Below, in pieces: positions 16,609 to 26,214 of a stretch of DNA of 64,000 nucleotides (position 1 is the stretch's first letter; each line of letters begins with the position of its first letter). The DNA is from JALZAQ01 sp038253885 (GTDB taxonomy: Bacteria > Gemmatimonadota > Gemmatimonadetes > Gemmatimonadales > Gemmatimonadaceae): the NCBI GenBank assembly GCA_038253885.1, contig JBBSGP010000005.1, forward strand, positions 1 through 64,000, given 5' to 3'. The notes under the pieces were generated by a model. The model was not told the origin of the DNA. It saw only the letters and a program-made list of their open reading frames with translations, and searched no databases. Made by a program: the position numbers and the translations under genes.

Positions 16609-17934
16609 ATGCATAGCGGCCTTCGTCTGATGGCTGCGTTCGCCGCGCTCGCATGCGCCGCGGCGACGCCGCCCGTACCGGCCAGTCCCGCGCGCCCGGC
16701 TCCAGCTCGCGGTGGTTCGCCCACTGTCAGGTCGCATCGTCCTGCTCGCGGCCGATGGAGCAATGGAGTGGTGCGGATCGCCCTCGCGTCGACCGACGGA
16801 CGCGTTGCACTCACAGCGACCGGTGATTGGCGATTGTCCGATCGCGACGGAGCGACCGACCTGCTCGCCGCCCACAGCGGTGACACATGGAGCATCGAGA
16901 AGAGCGGCGGCCGCTTGCGCGCCGTGCGGCTCGATGGCACGGGCACCTCATGGCGGGACGGACCGCTGCTGGCGCGGCCAACCGATTCGACGGGAGCGGC
17001 GTTGATGACTCTCAACGGCCGCCACTATCGAGGTGAGCTGTCGATCGCCGCGCAGGACACGGGGTTGCTGATCGTGAACCGGCTCCTGGTCGAAGACTAT
17101 CTGCGCGGGGTCGTGCCCCTCGAGATCGGCACGCGGAGCGCCGGCGAAGTGGCCGCCGTGGAGGCGCAGGCGGTGGCGGCACGAAGCTACAGCTACGCGC
17201 GAATGGCGGAGAGCGGCTACCGGTCGTACGACCTGGTGGGCACCGTCCTGGACCAGGTGTACGGCGGCGCCGATGTCGAGACGCCGCTCACCGACATTGC
17301 TGTGGGCTCGACCGGTAAGCTGGTGTTGCGCTTCGCCGGCCGGCTCGTGAGTGCGCCGTACAGCGCGAACTGCGGCGGGAGCACGGCGGCGCCGTCGGAG
17401 GTCTGGCAGGGGGCGACGGACCAGCAATACCTGCAGCCCGTGTCCGATCGCATTCCCGGCAGCGACCGCTACTACTGCGACATCGGTCCGCGGTTCAGAT
17501 GGTCGCGTACGCTGGAGGGAGACGCTCTGAGCTCGGCGCTGTCCCGGTACGCGCGCAGCGTTGCCGCCGCGGGCACACCGCTTCCCGCCGGAGGCGCGAT
17601 CCGGGCCATCACCATCGACGGACGCACGCCGTCCGGGAGAGTCCGCGCGTTGGCGGTAGACACGGACAGGGGTCGCTACCTTCTCAGGGGAAACGAGATT
17701 CGCTTGACCATGCGGAGCGCGGGTGGCGAGATACTGAACAGCACGTATTTTTCCGTGGAGAGCGAGCCCGATGGCGACGGCGTCCTCGCGCGGGTCATCT
17801 TCCGGGGCACCGGAAACGGTCACGGGATCGGGATGTGCCAGTGGGGCGCGATCGGCCGAGCGCGCGCGGGGCAGGACTATCGCACCATCCTGCGCACCTA
17901 CTATCCCGGGACGACGATTGAGACGGTGGACTAA
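16609..17934 (+). CDS. SpoIID/LytB domain protein, exported
   Basis: 441 residues with a signal peptide-like N-terminus (LMAAFAALACAAATPPVPA) followed by a Pro/Ala-rich linker. The SpoIID domain is recognisable from LLVEDYLRGVVPLEIG, the EAQAVAARSYSYARM helix and the C-terminal GNGHGIGMCQWGAIGRA. SpoIID of Bacillus is a lytic transglycosylase that cuts denuded peptidoglycan strands; in non-sporulating bacteria these proteins are cell-wall remodelling enzymes of less certain role. The ATG lies 27 bases after rimO. Catalytic activity is inferred from the family only. Confidence 0.88.
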   Translation: MHSGLRLMAAFAALACAAATPPVPASPARPAPARGGSPTVRSHRPARGRWSNGVVRIALASTDGRVALTATGDWRLSDRDGATDLLAAHSGDTWSIEKSGGRLRAVRLDGTGTSWRDGPLLARPTDSTGAALMTLNGRHYRGELSIAAQDTGLLIVNRLLVEDYLRGVVPLEIGTRSAGEVAAVEAQAVAARSYSYARMAESGYRSYDLVGTVLDQVYGGADVETPLTDIAVGSTGKLVLRFAGRLVSAPYSANCGGSTAAPSEVWQGATDQQYLQPVSDRIPGSDRYYCDIGPRFRWSRTLEGDALSSALSRYARSVAAAGTPLPAGGAIRAITIDGRTPSGRVRALAVDTDRGRYLLRGNEIRLTMRSAGGEILNSTYFSVESEPDGDGVLARVIFRGTGNGHGIGMCQWGAIGRARAGQDYRTILRTYYPGTTIETVD

Positions 17935-18000
17935 TGGACCGCGTCTGATGGTGACTGCATTCGGCGGCGGTTGCACGCCGATCCCCAACGTGCCGCGCTC

Positions 18001-19005
18001 ATGAAGCCCCCCATCCGCATCGGTGTCGTCGGAGTCGGTGCGATCTCGCAGCTGGCGCACCTGCCCGTGCTCTCGAAGATGCGCGGCGCCCAGCTCGTGG
18101 CGCTCTGCGACAACGACGTTCCGAAAGCTCGCGCTCTGGCAGAGCGGTTCGACGTCCCGGACGTCTACGAAGATATCGAGGATCTGCTGGCGATAGACGA
18201 TCTGGACGTCGTAGTGATCTCCACGCCGAATCATCTTCACGAGCCGCACGTCCTGAGCGCGCTGCAGTCCAAGGTGCACGTGATGTGCGAGCGGCCTCTC
18301 TCTCTGACGAGCCGTGGCGTGGAACGCATTCTGGCGGCGGCCGCCCGGGCCGACCGCAAGGTGGCGGTGGCGAACAACCATCGGTTTCGCTCGGATGTGC
18401 AAGCTCTCAGCGCGTTTCTTCGCGGGGGAGAGCTGGGCAAGCTGACCGGGATCCGCGCTGGCGCGTATCAGCCGCGCCGGCCGACCGAAGGATGGCGACA
18501 TCGCCGGGCCGAGGCCGGAGGCGGAGTCTTCCTCGAGCAGGGTTTTCCTCTGCTCGATCTCGCGCTCTGGCTCGCGGACTTTCCGGAGCCGGTGCGGGTC
18601 AGTGCCCATATGGAGCGCGGCAAGGCGCTGTCAGCAGTGGAGGATGCCATGCTGGTGACTCTGGAATGTGCCCAGGGGAAGAGCTTCGCCATCGACTGCG
18701 CCTGGAATTACGTCGGCACCGACGAGCGCTGGTGGTTCAACGTGATGGCGACGCGCGGCAGCGCCCAGCTCGGTCCGCTGCAGGTGGTGAAGGACCTCAA
18801 CGGGCGCCCAACGGATGTCACGCCAACGGGGGCGTCGGCGCGCGAGAGCGTGTTCATCCAATCATACCGGGCCGAGCTGGCTCACTTCCTGGCAGTGCTT
18901 CGTGAAGAGGCCTCGTATGAGGCGCCGGCAGATCAGCTCATCGTTCACCGAATCACCGAGGCGATCTACAAGGCAGCGGACGAAGGGAAAGAAGTGCGAT
19001 TGTGA
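18001..19005 (+). CDS. Gfo/Idh/MocA family oxidoreductase with altered catalytic motif
   Basis: 334 residues. An N-terminal Rossmann fold (IGVVGVGAISQLAHLP) binds NAD(P) and a C-terminal alpha/beta domain follows. The family's catalytic EKP motif reads ERP here (E97-R98-P99 in HVMCERPLSL), replacing the lysine that normally takes part in proton transfer. The protein may therefore bind its ligands without normal dehydrogenase chemistry, or use arginine. It ends in a GTGA overlap with lnt, which is an unusual partner for a sugar oxidoreductase. Confidence 0.88.
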   Translation: MKPPIRIGVVGVGAISQLAHLPVLSKMRGAQLVALCDNDVPKARALAERFDVPDVYEDIEDLLAIDDLDVVVISTPNHLHEPHVLSALQSKVHVMCERPLSLTSRGVERILAAAARADRKVAVANNHRFRSDVQALSAFLRGGELGKLTGIRAGAYQPRRPTEGWRHRRAEAGGGVFLEQGFPLLDLALWLADFPEPVRVSAHMERGKALSAVEDAMLVTLECAQGKSFAIDCAWNYVGTDERWWFNVMATRGSAQLGPLQVVKDLNGRPTDVTPTGASARESVFIQSYRAELAHFLAVLREEASYEAPADQLIVHRITEAIYKAADEGKEVRL

Positions 19006-20567
19006 GGCGCCCCGCCTGGTTCCCACGGGAGGGTGAAGGGTGGGTGATCCTGTCATCGTCGGCATTGTTTGCCGTATCGTTTCCGCCGTTCCGTCTCATC
19101 CTTCCCGTTTTTCTCTGCCTGGTTCCGCTCGCCGTAGCGATCGCGCGGCGGGCGGACGGCGAGGGCTCCGTCCGCTCGGCCGCCCGTTTGGGGGCATGGT
19201 TCGGCTTTCTCGGCTACGGCTGCAATCTGTACTGGATCGCGGTGGCGCTCGCGATCTACACCAAGCTCGCCATCCTGGGGTACGTCGCCGCGTTGGTCTG
19301 GCTGACGCCGTGGGTGGCACTCATGGGGGCGACGTTGTTCTGGTCGCGGCGCGCGACCGGGCTTCCGCTGGGGCTGCTGCTGCCGGTGACCTGGGTCGCG
19401 CACGAGCTGGTGCTCAACTATCTGTCCGACCTCTCGTTTCCCTGGCTGCCCCTCGCTCTCGGGATGACGCCATCACCGATGATGGTGCAGATCGCCGAGC
19501 TGAGCGGGGTGCGCGGCGTCAGCTTCTGGATCGCGATGACCAGCGGCCTTCTTGCCGACGCGTGGCTATCGCGCTCCGATCGCGGGGCGGTGCTTCGCCG
19601 GGTCGGTTCCGTGCTCATCGCGGTGGTGATCGTGGGCGGATTCGGTGCCTGGCGTATTCACACGATCGCTGTGCGCGAGGTGGCACCGGTCGGGATCATC
19701 CAGCCGAATGTGCCTCAAGATGAGAAGTGGCAGGACGAGAACCGGAATCGGATCGTCGAGATCATGGCTCGGCTCACACGCCGGCAGCTGGACGGCCGGC
19801 AGGTCCGGCTGGTTCTCTGGCCCGAAGCGGCTCTCCCGGGCTTCATGCCGGAGCACCCCGAATGGCGCGATACCCTTGCCGCACTCGCGCGACCGACGCG
19901 GACACCGATTCTGATCGGGGTTCTGGACCTCGTGTATCACTCGCGAAAGGACTTCGACTATTTCAACGCTGCCATGCTCGTGGACAGCACCGGGCGGGTG
20001 GACGCGCAGCCGGCGTATCACAAGAGCTATCTCGTGCCGATCGTCGAGCGCGTTCCGTTTCTCAACCCGAAGTGGTTCGGCGATCTGAAATTTTTCGGAG
20101 GGTACGGCGTCGGCCGCAACACGTCGCTCTACGAGGTATCGGCCGGGCGGTTCGGCGTGCTCATCTGCTACGAGTCCATCTTCCCGCAGCGCTCGCGATT
20201 GTACCGCCGGGAAGGTGCGGATTTTCTGGTGAACATCACAAACGACGCGTGGTTCGGCCGGACGCTCGCTCCCTATCAGCACGAGGCGCACCTGAGCTTG
20301 CGGGCGATCGAGAACCGGGTGGGCATCGTCCGCGCCGCCAACACCGGGATCTCGGGCTACATCGATCCCCTGGGACGTCTGCAGGGCGCGACGGCGCTCT
20401 ATGTGGAGGACGCGCGAGTCTACCCTGCCCAGACGACGAGCGTCCGGACGCTCTACGTGCGTGTCGGAGACTGGCTGGGGCTCCTCTGCCTCGCCATGAC
20501 GGTGGCGATGAGCGTCCAGTATTTCCGGCGTCGCCGGTCGGCTCCGTGGCCCGCGCGCGACCTGTAG
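19002..20567 (+). CDS. lnt: apolipoprotein N-acyltransferase
   Basis: 521 residues. Several N-terminal membrane spans precede a nitrilase-type domain whose catalytic triad is complete: E275 in LWPEAALPG, K341 in YHKSYLVP and C389 in LICYESIFP. A last membrane span lies near the C-terminus. Lnt adds the third acyl chain to lipoproteins in the inner membrane, so its presence supports a diderm cell envelope and fits the predicted lipoproteins elsewhere in the window. GTG 19002 overlaps the stop of the Gfo/Idh gene. Confidence 0.95.
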   Translation: MRRPAWFPREGEGWVILSSSALFAVSFPPFRLILPVFLCLVPLAVAIARRADGEGSVRSAARLGAWFGFLGYGCNLYWIAVALAIYTKLAILGYVAALVWLTPWVALMGATLFWSRRATGLPLGLLLPVTWVAHELVLNYLSDLSFPWLPLALGMTPSPMMVQIAELSGVRGVSFWIAMTSGLLADAWLSRSDRGAVLRRVGSVLIAVVIVGGFGAWRIHTIAVREVAPVGIIQPNVPQDEKWQDENRNRIVEIMARLTRRQLDGRQVRLVLWPEAALPGFMPEHPEWRDTLAALARPTRTPILIGVLDLVYHSRKDFDYFNAAMLVDSTGRVDAQPAYHKSYLVPIVERVPFLNPKWFGDLKFFGGYGVGRNTSLYEVSAGRFGVLICYESIFPQRSRLYRREGADFLVNITNDAWFGRTLAPYQHEAHLSLRAIENRVGIVRAANTGISGYIDPLGRLQGATALYVEDARVYPAQTTSVRTLYVRVGDWLGLLCLAMTVAMSVQYFRRRRSAPWPARDL

Positions 20568-22498
20568 GCCAATCTGTCGGAATAGACGTCGGCGGCACTT
20601 TCACCGACCTCGTCTCCATCGATCCGTCCGGTCGCGTCGAGGCTCGGAAGGTTCTGAGCACTCCGGGCGATCAGAGCGAAGGCGTCGCGACAGCGCTCCT
20701 CGCCCTCAATGCACCTGCGTCCGGGATCGGTCGCATCGTTCACGGCACCACGGTCGCCACCAATACTCTGCTGGAGCGCTCCGGAGCACGCGTTGTTCTG
20801 TGCGCGACCGAGGGGATAACCGACGTCCTCGAGCTCCGACGACAGGAGCGCGCATCGCTCTACGATCTCTCTCGCCAGCACCCCGCGTCCCTCGTCCCGC
20901 AAGAGAGATGCGTCGGAGTGCCCGAGCGGATCGAGCCGGGGCAACGTGGGCGCTCACTCACAATGACGGCCGCGGAGGTGGTGGCGCGACGCGTGGAAGA
21001 GCTGGCGCCGGACATCGTGGCCGTCTCCCTGCTGCACAGCTATCTCGACCCGTCGCACGAGCGTCTGCTGGCCGACGCATTGCGCCGTGAGAGCCCCGGT
21101 CGGGATGTTGTTCTGTCGTCGGAGGTGCTGCCGGAGATCAGGGAGTACGAGCGTACGACGACCGCGGTTGCCGAAGCCTATCTGCGCCCTGGTGTCGCGC
21201 GTTACCTGCGATCGCTCGATCAGCAGTTGACCGATAGTGGCTATCCCGCGCTGGCGGTGATGACGTCCAGTGGCGGAATGCGGAGCGGCGCCGAGGCCGC
21301 GCTCGCCGCCGCGACCCTGGCTCTCTCGGGCCCGGCAGGCGGTGTGGTCGGGGCAGCCTTCGTCGCCACCCTCGCCGGCTTCACCGATGCCCTGACGATC
21401 GACATCGGAGGAACGAGTGCCGACGCAGGCGTCATCCTGGGCGGCGCGCCGCTCACCGAGGCGGGCGGCGCTGTGGCCGGTGTGCCGATCGCGTTGCCAC
21501 GCGTTCTGGTGGAGACGGTCTCCGCCGGCGGCGGGAGCATTGGCTGGATCGACGATGGGGGCGCCCTTCGCGTCGGCCCGCGCAGCGCCGGCGCGAGACC
21601 GGGACCTGCGGCGTTCGGTCGCGGAGGGACGGCCGCCACCGTCACCGACGCGCATGTGGTCCTCGGCCACATCTCTCCGGCGCCGATGAGTGGGGGAGTG
21701 ACGCTCGACCGCGGAGCGGCGGAGTCCGCGGTCAGGGCTCTCGCGTCGGAGCTCGGCGCGACGGTCGAGAGAACGGCCCGAGGGATTGTTGCATCGGCGA
21801 ACGCCGCCATGTCGCGCGCTCTCCGGCGTGTGAGCGTGGAGCGAGGGATAGATCCGCGCCGATGCGCGCTCGTCGCGTTCGGGGGCGGGGGCCCGCTCCA
21901 TGGCTGTGCTCTCGCGGAGCAGCTTGGCATGGACAGAGTGCTCGTGCCGCCGTTCGCGGGCGTGCTGAGTGCGTTGGGGCTGGCCATCGCTCCCGAGCGA
22001 CGTGAGGCATTGGGAGGGGTGATGCGTCGCGCATCGGAGCTGCGGGGAACTGACGTGCGGGCGCTGTGCGACGACCTTTCCCAGCGCACGGGGGGCGGGG
22101 CGCGCGGCAACGGCTGGACCCGGCAGTGGTGGATGCGTACGCGGTACGAAGGACAAGGGCATGAGCTGGACGTGGTCGTGACGCCCGATGATGATGGTTC
22201 AGCGATCGTGTCGCGCTTCACCGACGCCCATCGGGCGCGCTACGGATATGTGCTGGAGCGGCCGGTGGAGGTGATCGGCGCTCGCCACGCCGCTCTCGGC
22301 GCGGCGCATCCGGCGCGTCTCGAGCGGCGGGGAGTGGCATCGTGGGGTGAGGACATGGTCGACCGGGGCGCTCCGCTGGATGTCACCGTGCGGGGCCCCT
22401 CGGTTGTCACTCTGCCCGACGCGACAATGTTGATCGCGTCGGGATGGCTCGGACGGGCGCTTCCGCTCGGGGGCTGGTTGCTGGAGCGTGACCCATGA
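20546..22498 (+). CDS. hyuA: hydantoinase A / 5-oxoprolinase family subunit A
   Basis: 650 residues. The ASKHA-type ATPase signature GIDVGGTFTDLV opens the protein, followed by HGTTVATNTLLERSGARV and later TIDIGGTSADAG. This is the ATP-binding half of ATP-dependent hydantoinases, 5-oxoprolinases and acetone or acetophenone carboxylases. GTG 20546 is the only usual start near the conserved N-terminus and makes a 22-base overlap with lnt. The next gene encodes the B subunit and overlaps by 4 nt. The exact substrate (5-oxo-L-proline, hydantoin or another lactam) is not decidable here. Confidence 0.92.
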   Translation: MARARPVGQSVGIDVGGTFTDLVSIDPSGRVEARKVLSTPGDQSEGVATALLALNAPASGIGRIVHGTTVATNTLLERSGARVVLCATEGITDVLELRRQERASLYDLSRQHPASLVPQERCVGVPERIEPGQRGRSLTMTAAEVVARRVEELAPDIVAVSLLHSYLDPSHERLLADALRRESPGRDVVLSSEVLPEIREYERTTTAVAEAYLRPGVARYLRSLDQQLTDSGYPALAVMTSSGGMRSGAEAALAAATLALSGPAGGVVGAAFVATLAGFTDALTIDIGGTSADAGVILGGAPLTEAGGAVAGVPIALPRVLVETVSAGGGSIGWIDDGGALRVGPRSAGARPGPAAFGRGGTAATVTDAHVVLGHISPAPMSGGVTLDRGAAESAVRALASELGATVERTARGIVASANAAMSRALRRVSVERGIDPRRCALVAFGGGGPLHGCALAEQLGMDRVLVPPFAGVLSALGLAIAPERREALGGVMRRASELRGTDVRALCDDLSQRTGGGARGNGWTRQWWMRTRYEGQGHELDVVVTPDDDGSAIVSRFTDAHRARYGYVLERPVEVIGARHAALGAAHPARLERRGVASWGEDMVDRGAPLDVTVRGPSVVTLPDATMLIASGWLGRALPLGGWLLERDP

Positions 22499-24054
22499 GC
22501 ACACCAGCGCTCGATCCGCTCGAGCTGGAAGTGATGGCGCACGCCTGGTCCGCCATTGCCGAGGAGATGGGCGTGGTGCTGGTGCGCGGGGCGCTCTCGC
22601 CGAACATCCGTGAGCGGCGTGATTCGTCGGCCGCCCTTTTCGATCCCGAAGGCAACATGATCGCGCAGGCCGCTCACATCCCGGTGCATCTGGGTGCGAT
22701 GCCGGAATCCGTGCGCGCCGTGATGGAGCGTACCCCCCACGCCGGCGACGTTTTCATCCTGAACGATCCCTTTCGCGGAGGCTCGCACCTCCCGGATCTG
22801 ACGCTGGTGGAGGCGATCTCGCTCGACGGTCAGGTGGGGGGCTTTGCCGCTGTGCGCGCGCACCACGCCGATGTCGGCGGAATGAGCCCCGGGAGTATGC
22901 CGCAGGGCGCGACCGAGCTGGTGCAGGAGGGACTCATCCTTCCACCCATTCGGCTCGTGCATGGCGGCCAGCTGGATGAAGCGTTGCTTGCCCTCATCCT
23001 CGCCAATGTGCGGACGCCAGATGAGCGTCGCGGTGATCTGCGGGCGCAGCTGGCCGCATGCTCAACCGGAAGCGCGGGCGTCCTCCAACTCGTGCAGCGG
23101 GAAGGACGCGCCCATGTCTTCTCAGCTGGGACCGCGCTCATCGAGTACACCGAGCGGCGTGCGCGCGCGGCGATCGCGAGCCTGGGTGACCTGGCGGGAT
23201 ACGCGGAGGACTGCCTCGAGGGCGATGGGGTGAGCGATGATGACGTGAGGGTGGTGACCTCCGTCACCGTGAACGGGGGCCGCCTGCGATTCGACTTGAC
23301 GGGGACCGCGCCGCAGGTGCGTGGCAACGTCAACTGTCCGATCGCGGTGACGCGTGCGGCGGCGGTGTTCGTGCTGCGCACGCTACTCGATGAGGATGTG
23401 CCGACCAATGATGGGATCTCGCGCGCGATCGAGATCGTGGCGGAAGAGGGAAGCGCGGTGCACGCACGGTGGCCGGCCGCGGTGGCGGCGGGCAACGTGG
23501 AGATGTCACAGCGTCTCGCCGACACGATGTTCGCCGCGCTGGCCGACGCCGGCGTCGCCGTGCCGGCGCAGGGACAGGGCACGATGAACAATGTGACATT
23601 CGGTGGACAGGGATGGACCTTCTACGAGACGCTGGGAGGAGGACAGGGCGCGTCGGCGCGCGGTGACGGTCCGAGCGCGGTTCACGTTGGCATGAGCAAT
23701 ACCCGAAACACGCCGGTGGAATCGCTCGAGTGGTCCTACCCGATCCGGATACAGGAGTACGCGGTCCGCCGTGGAACCGGGGGCAGCGGTCGGTACCGCG
23801 GCGGAGACGGGGTGGTGAGGCGGTATCGGGTGCTCGAGCGGTGCAGCGTGACACTCCTGACGGAGCGCCGTCGCCGCGCGCCGCGCGGAGCGGCGGGCGG
23901 CGGGGATGGCGCTACCGGACGCAACCTCCTCAACGACCAGGAGCTTCCAGCCAAGTGCCGCGTGGAGATGGAGCCGGGCGACGTGCTCACGATCGAGACA
24001 CCGGGCGGCGGCGGGTTCGGCCGGGCTGAAACCGAGGTGAAGGGCGGGGCGTAG
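22495..24054 (+). CDS. hyuB: hydantoinase B / 5-oxoprolinase family subunit B
   Basis: 519 residues, full length for HyuB. Family segments include LVRGALSPNIRERRDSSAALFDPEGNMIAQAAHIPVHL (quoted in parts: residues about 28-65), GDVFILNDPFRGGSHLPDL and the C-terminal ETPGGGGFG. Confidence 0.92.
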   Translation: MSTPALDPLELEVMAHAWSAIAEEMGVVLVRGALSPNIRERRDSSAALFDPEGNMIAQAAHIPVHLGAMPESVRAVMERTPHAGDVFILNDPFRGGSHLPDLTLVEAISLDGQVGGFAAVRAHHADVGGMSPGSMPQGATELVQEGLILPPIRLVHGGQLDEALLALILANVRTPDERRGDLRAQLAACSTGSAGVLQLVQREGRAHVFSAGTALIEYTERRARAAIASLGDLAGYAEDCLEGDGVSDDDVRVVTSVTVNGGRLRFDLTGTAPQVRGNVNCPIAVTRAAAVFVLRTLLDEDVPTNDGISRAIEIVAEEGSAVHARWPAAVAAGNVEMSQRLADTMFAALADAGVAVPAQGQGTMNNVTFGGQGWTFYETLGGGQGASARGDGPSAVHVGMSNTRNTPVESLEWSYPIRIQEYAVRRGTGGSGRYRGGDGVVRRYRVLERCSVTLLTERRRRAPRGAAGGGDGATGRNLLNDQELPAKCRVEMEPGDVLTIETPGGGGFGRAETEVKGGA

Positions 24055-24095
24055 CGAGTGCAGCCCGATGGTCCCGTATTCGGAGGATCGCACCG

Positions 24096-24392
24096 ATGAT
24101 GGATCCGTTCGTCGTTCACGACATGTTGAACTATATCGTTCCCGGCATTGTCATGATCGTGCTGGGTTATCCGATCGTACGGCTCGTCGCGAAGAGGCTG
24201 GAGCCGAAGCGGCCGTCGGTCATCGGGTCGCCCGAGATGACGAGCCGGTTGGAGCGCATCGAGCACGCAGTGGACTCGATCGCGATCGAGGTGGAGCGCA
24301 TCTCGGAGGCCCAGCGCTTCACGGCGCGCCTGCAGGCCGGTCGCGCCGGAGAGGGCGGGGCCCTTCCGCCACCGAGTGCCCCGCGCGATTGA
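24096..24392 (+). CDS. small single-pass membrane protein with coiled-coil tail
   Basis: 98 residues. One hydrophobic span near the N-terminus (IVPGIVMIVLGYPIV) is followed by a charged helix (SRLERIEHAVDSIAIEVERIS) with heptad-like spacing suited to a short coiled coil, then a Gly/Pro-rich end. I recognise no named family. The gene lies between hyuB and a sensor kinase, 41 bases after the former. It may be an accessory or scaffolding membrane protein, but no partner is evident. Confidence 0.65.
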   Translation: MMDPFVVHDMLNYIVPGIVMIVLGYPIVRLVAKRLEPKRPSVIGSPEMTSRLERIEHAVDSIAIEVERISEAQRFTARLQAGRAGEGGALPPPSAPRD

Positions 24393-24410
24393 TTCGACCG
24401 CCGAAAATCC

Positions 24411-24438
24411 TTGCTGCGACCCCGCTGCCGGCTAGGTT
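24411..24438 (+). promoter_or_regulatory. weak sigma-70-type promoter before the sensor kinase, apparently leaderless
   Basis: TTGCTG (24411-24416), a 16-base spacer and TAGGTT (24433-24438) precede the GTG at 24445 by six bases. If used, the transcript would begin at or next to the start codon. The -10 element matches the consensus at only three positions, so confidence is low. Confidence 0.35.
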
Positions 24439-24444
24439 GTTGGG

Positions 24445-26214
24445 GTGCTGCCTCCGTCCGTCGTCGCCGAGCTCGATGCCGCGCTGCTCCAAGCGGCCAT
24501 CACCCTGGGACTGGCGGCGCTGTGCGCAGCCTTCTACGCATCGTACCGCAAGCGCTATTTCCTCTGGTGGTCGATCGCGTGGACGCTGTACGTGTTGCGG
24601 ATCGGCTGCATCATCGGTTTTCTCGCCACGAGCCGTGGCGGCTGGCTCTACCTGCACCAGGTGCTCACCGGGTGCACGGCGCTCGCTCTGCTCTGGGCGG
24701 CCCTGGTGTTCTCGCAGGCGCCGCCCTGGCGCTGGTGGTACGCGGCGCTCGCGGGATTCCCCCTCGTGTGGTCGTACATCGCGATCTATCGGCTGCAGAA
24801 TTTTCTCCTCGCGGCCGGCCCGGCTGTTCTCTTTCTCAGCGCGGCGACTCTCTGGACGGGGTGGGTGTTTCTGCGATACCGCCGGCGCGTGGAATCTCCG
24901 GGCGCCGGGCTCTTGGGCGCCGCCCTGGTGCTGTGGGGTGTCCACCATCTCGACTACCCCGTTCTCCGGGCGCGAGGGGCCTGGAGTCCGTGGGGCTACT
25001 ACCTCGATATCACCTTCGTCCTCATCATGGGTGTGGGGATCATGCTCCTGGTGCTGGAGGACTTGCGGCGTGGACTGAGCACGTTGTCGGTTCTGTCGGG
25101 GGATCTCCAGCCGGGTGCCCCGTCGTCGGATGCCGATGCCCTCGACACGTTGCTGGCGCGGCCTCTCGCGCTGGCAGGAGTACGGGGAAGCGCGATGTAC
25201 GTCGGCACCGCGCAGGAAGGGCGCTTCGTGCGTGGAATCGCGGCGTGCTCGGAATGGCCACAGGCGCCGCCCGACCCCCACGCGCGCGCCCTGATCGGGC
25301 GAGCGCTCGAGCTGGGTCGTCCTGAAGTGTCCCCAGCGTGGCACGCCGTGTCGACGCGGATCCGAGCGCATGCCTACGTCGCGGTGCTTCCGATCTTTCG
25401 TGGGAGAATGGCAGCCGGAGCGCTCCTGATCGCGGGCGAGGAGCGTGATCCCTTCACGGCGCTCGGCGAGGACTTTCTGATCGCCCTGGGCCAGCAGGTC
25501 GGAGCGGCGCTGGAAAATGCCGACCTGTATCGCCGTATCGAGGCCCGCAACAGACAGCTCGAGCATCTGTCATCTCGCATGGTGCAGCAGCACGAGGAAG
25601 AGCGCCGCCAGATCTCGCTCGAGCTGCATGATGAGACGGCGCAAGTGTTCTCGGCGGTGAAGCTGCAGCTCGGATTGTTGAGGGAGGCATCGCCGGCGGA
25701 GATGACGGAGAGATTCGACCGGACTCTCGCGCTTGTGGACGCGGGGATCCGCAGCATCCGGAGCGTATCCAGCGGTCTGCGTCCGCCGCTTCTCGACGAT
25801 CTCGGCGCGCTACCGGCGCTTCGCGCGCTGGTAGCGGAGTTCGGGGAACGGAGCGGTCTGACCGTGAGCTTCGATGCTCCGCCCGCTCTCCCGTCGCTCT
25901 CTGAGGAGGCAGAGCTGGCGCTGTTCCGCGCCCTCCAGGAAGCGCTCTCCAACATTGCACGCCATGCTGCTGCCCGCGCGGTGCGGGTGACACTGACGGT
26001 GGATGACGCGCGCGCGATCGCGCTGCATGTCACGGATGACGGTCGCGGCCTTCCGGGCGGAGATGCCGGGGATGGCGCGGGAAACGGCCACATGGGCCTG
26101 GCCGGCATGCGAGAGCGGATCGGTGCGCTCGGCGGGAATCTGCTCGTGCGCTCCGGAGAAGCGGGCGGCACGGAGCTTCGTATCACGCTGCCCGTCGTTC
26201 CTGCCGAACGATGA
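24445..26214 (+). CDS. sensor histidine kinase (NarL-partner HisKA_3 type) with GAF domain
   Basis: 589 residues. An N-terminal block of about six membrane spans (1-205) is followed by a GAF-like domain, a coiled helix, a HisKA_3 dimerisation domain with the phosphoacceptor histidine in SLELHDETAQ, and an HATPase_c domain (N-box LQEALSNIARHA, then DDGRGL and GHMGLAGMRERI). GTG 24445 is the chosen start. The stop overlaps the ATG of a LuxR-type response regulator, so the two form a two-component pair. The signal is unknown; the membrane block shows no clear ligand-binding loop. Confidence 0.93.
   Translation: MLPPSVVAELDAALLQAAITLGLAALCAAFYASYRKRYFLWWSIAWTLYVLRIGCIIGFLATSRGGWLYLHQVLTGCTALALLWAALVFSQAPPWRWWYAALAGFPLVWSYIAIYRLQNFLLAAGPAVLFLSAATLWTGWVFLRYRRRVESPGAGLLGAALVLWGVHHLDYPVLRARGAWSPWGYYLDITFVLIMGVGIMLLVLEDLRRGLSTLSVLSGDLQPGAPSSDADALDTLLARPLALAGVRGSAMYVGTAQEGRFVRGIAACSEWPQAPPDPHARALIGRALELGRPEVSPAWHAVSTRIRAHAYVAVLPIFRGRMAAGALLIAGEERDPFTALGEDFLIALGQQVGAALENADLYRRIEARNRQLEHLSSRMVQQHEEERRQISLELHDETAQVFSAVKLQLGLLREASPAEMTERFDRTLALVDAGIRSIRSVSSGLRPPLLDDLGALPALRALVAEFGERSGLTVSFDAPPALPSLSEEAELALFRALQEALSNIARHAAARAVRVTLTVDDARAIALHVTDDGRGLPGGDAGDGAGNGHMGLAGMRERIGALGGNLLVRSGEAGGTELRITLPVVPAER

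Noticed and set aside
16948..18609. 553-codon minus-strand frame across the SpoIID and Gfo/Idh genes
   Set aside because: Spans two unrelated plus-strand genes with clear families; no motif of its own.
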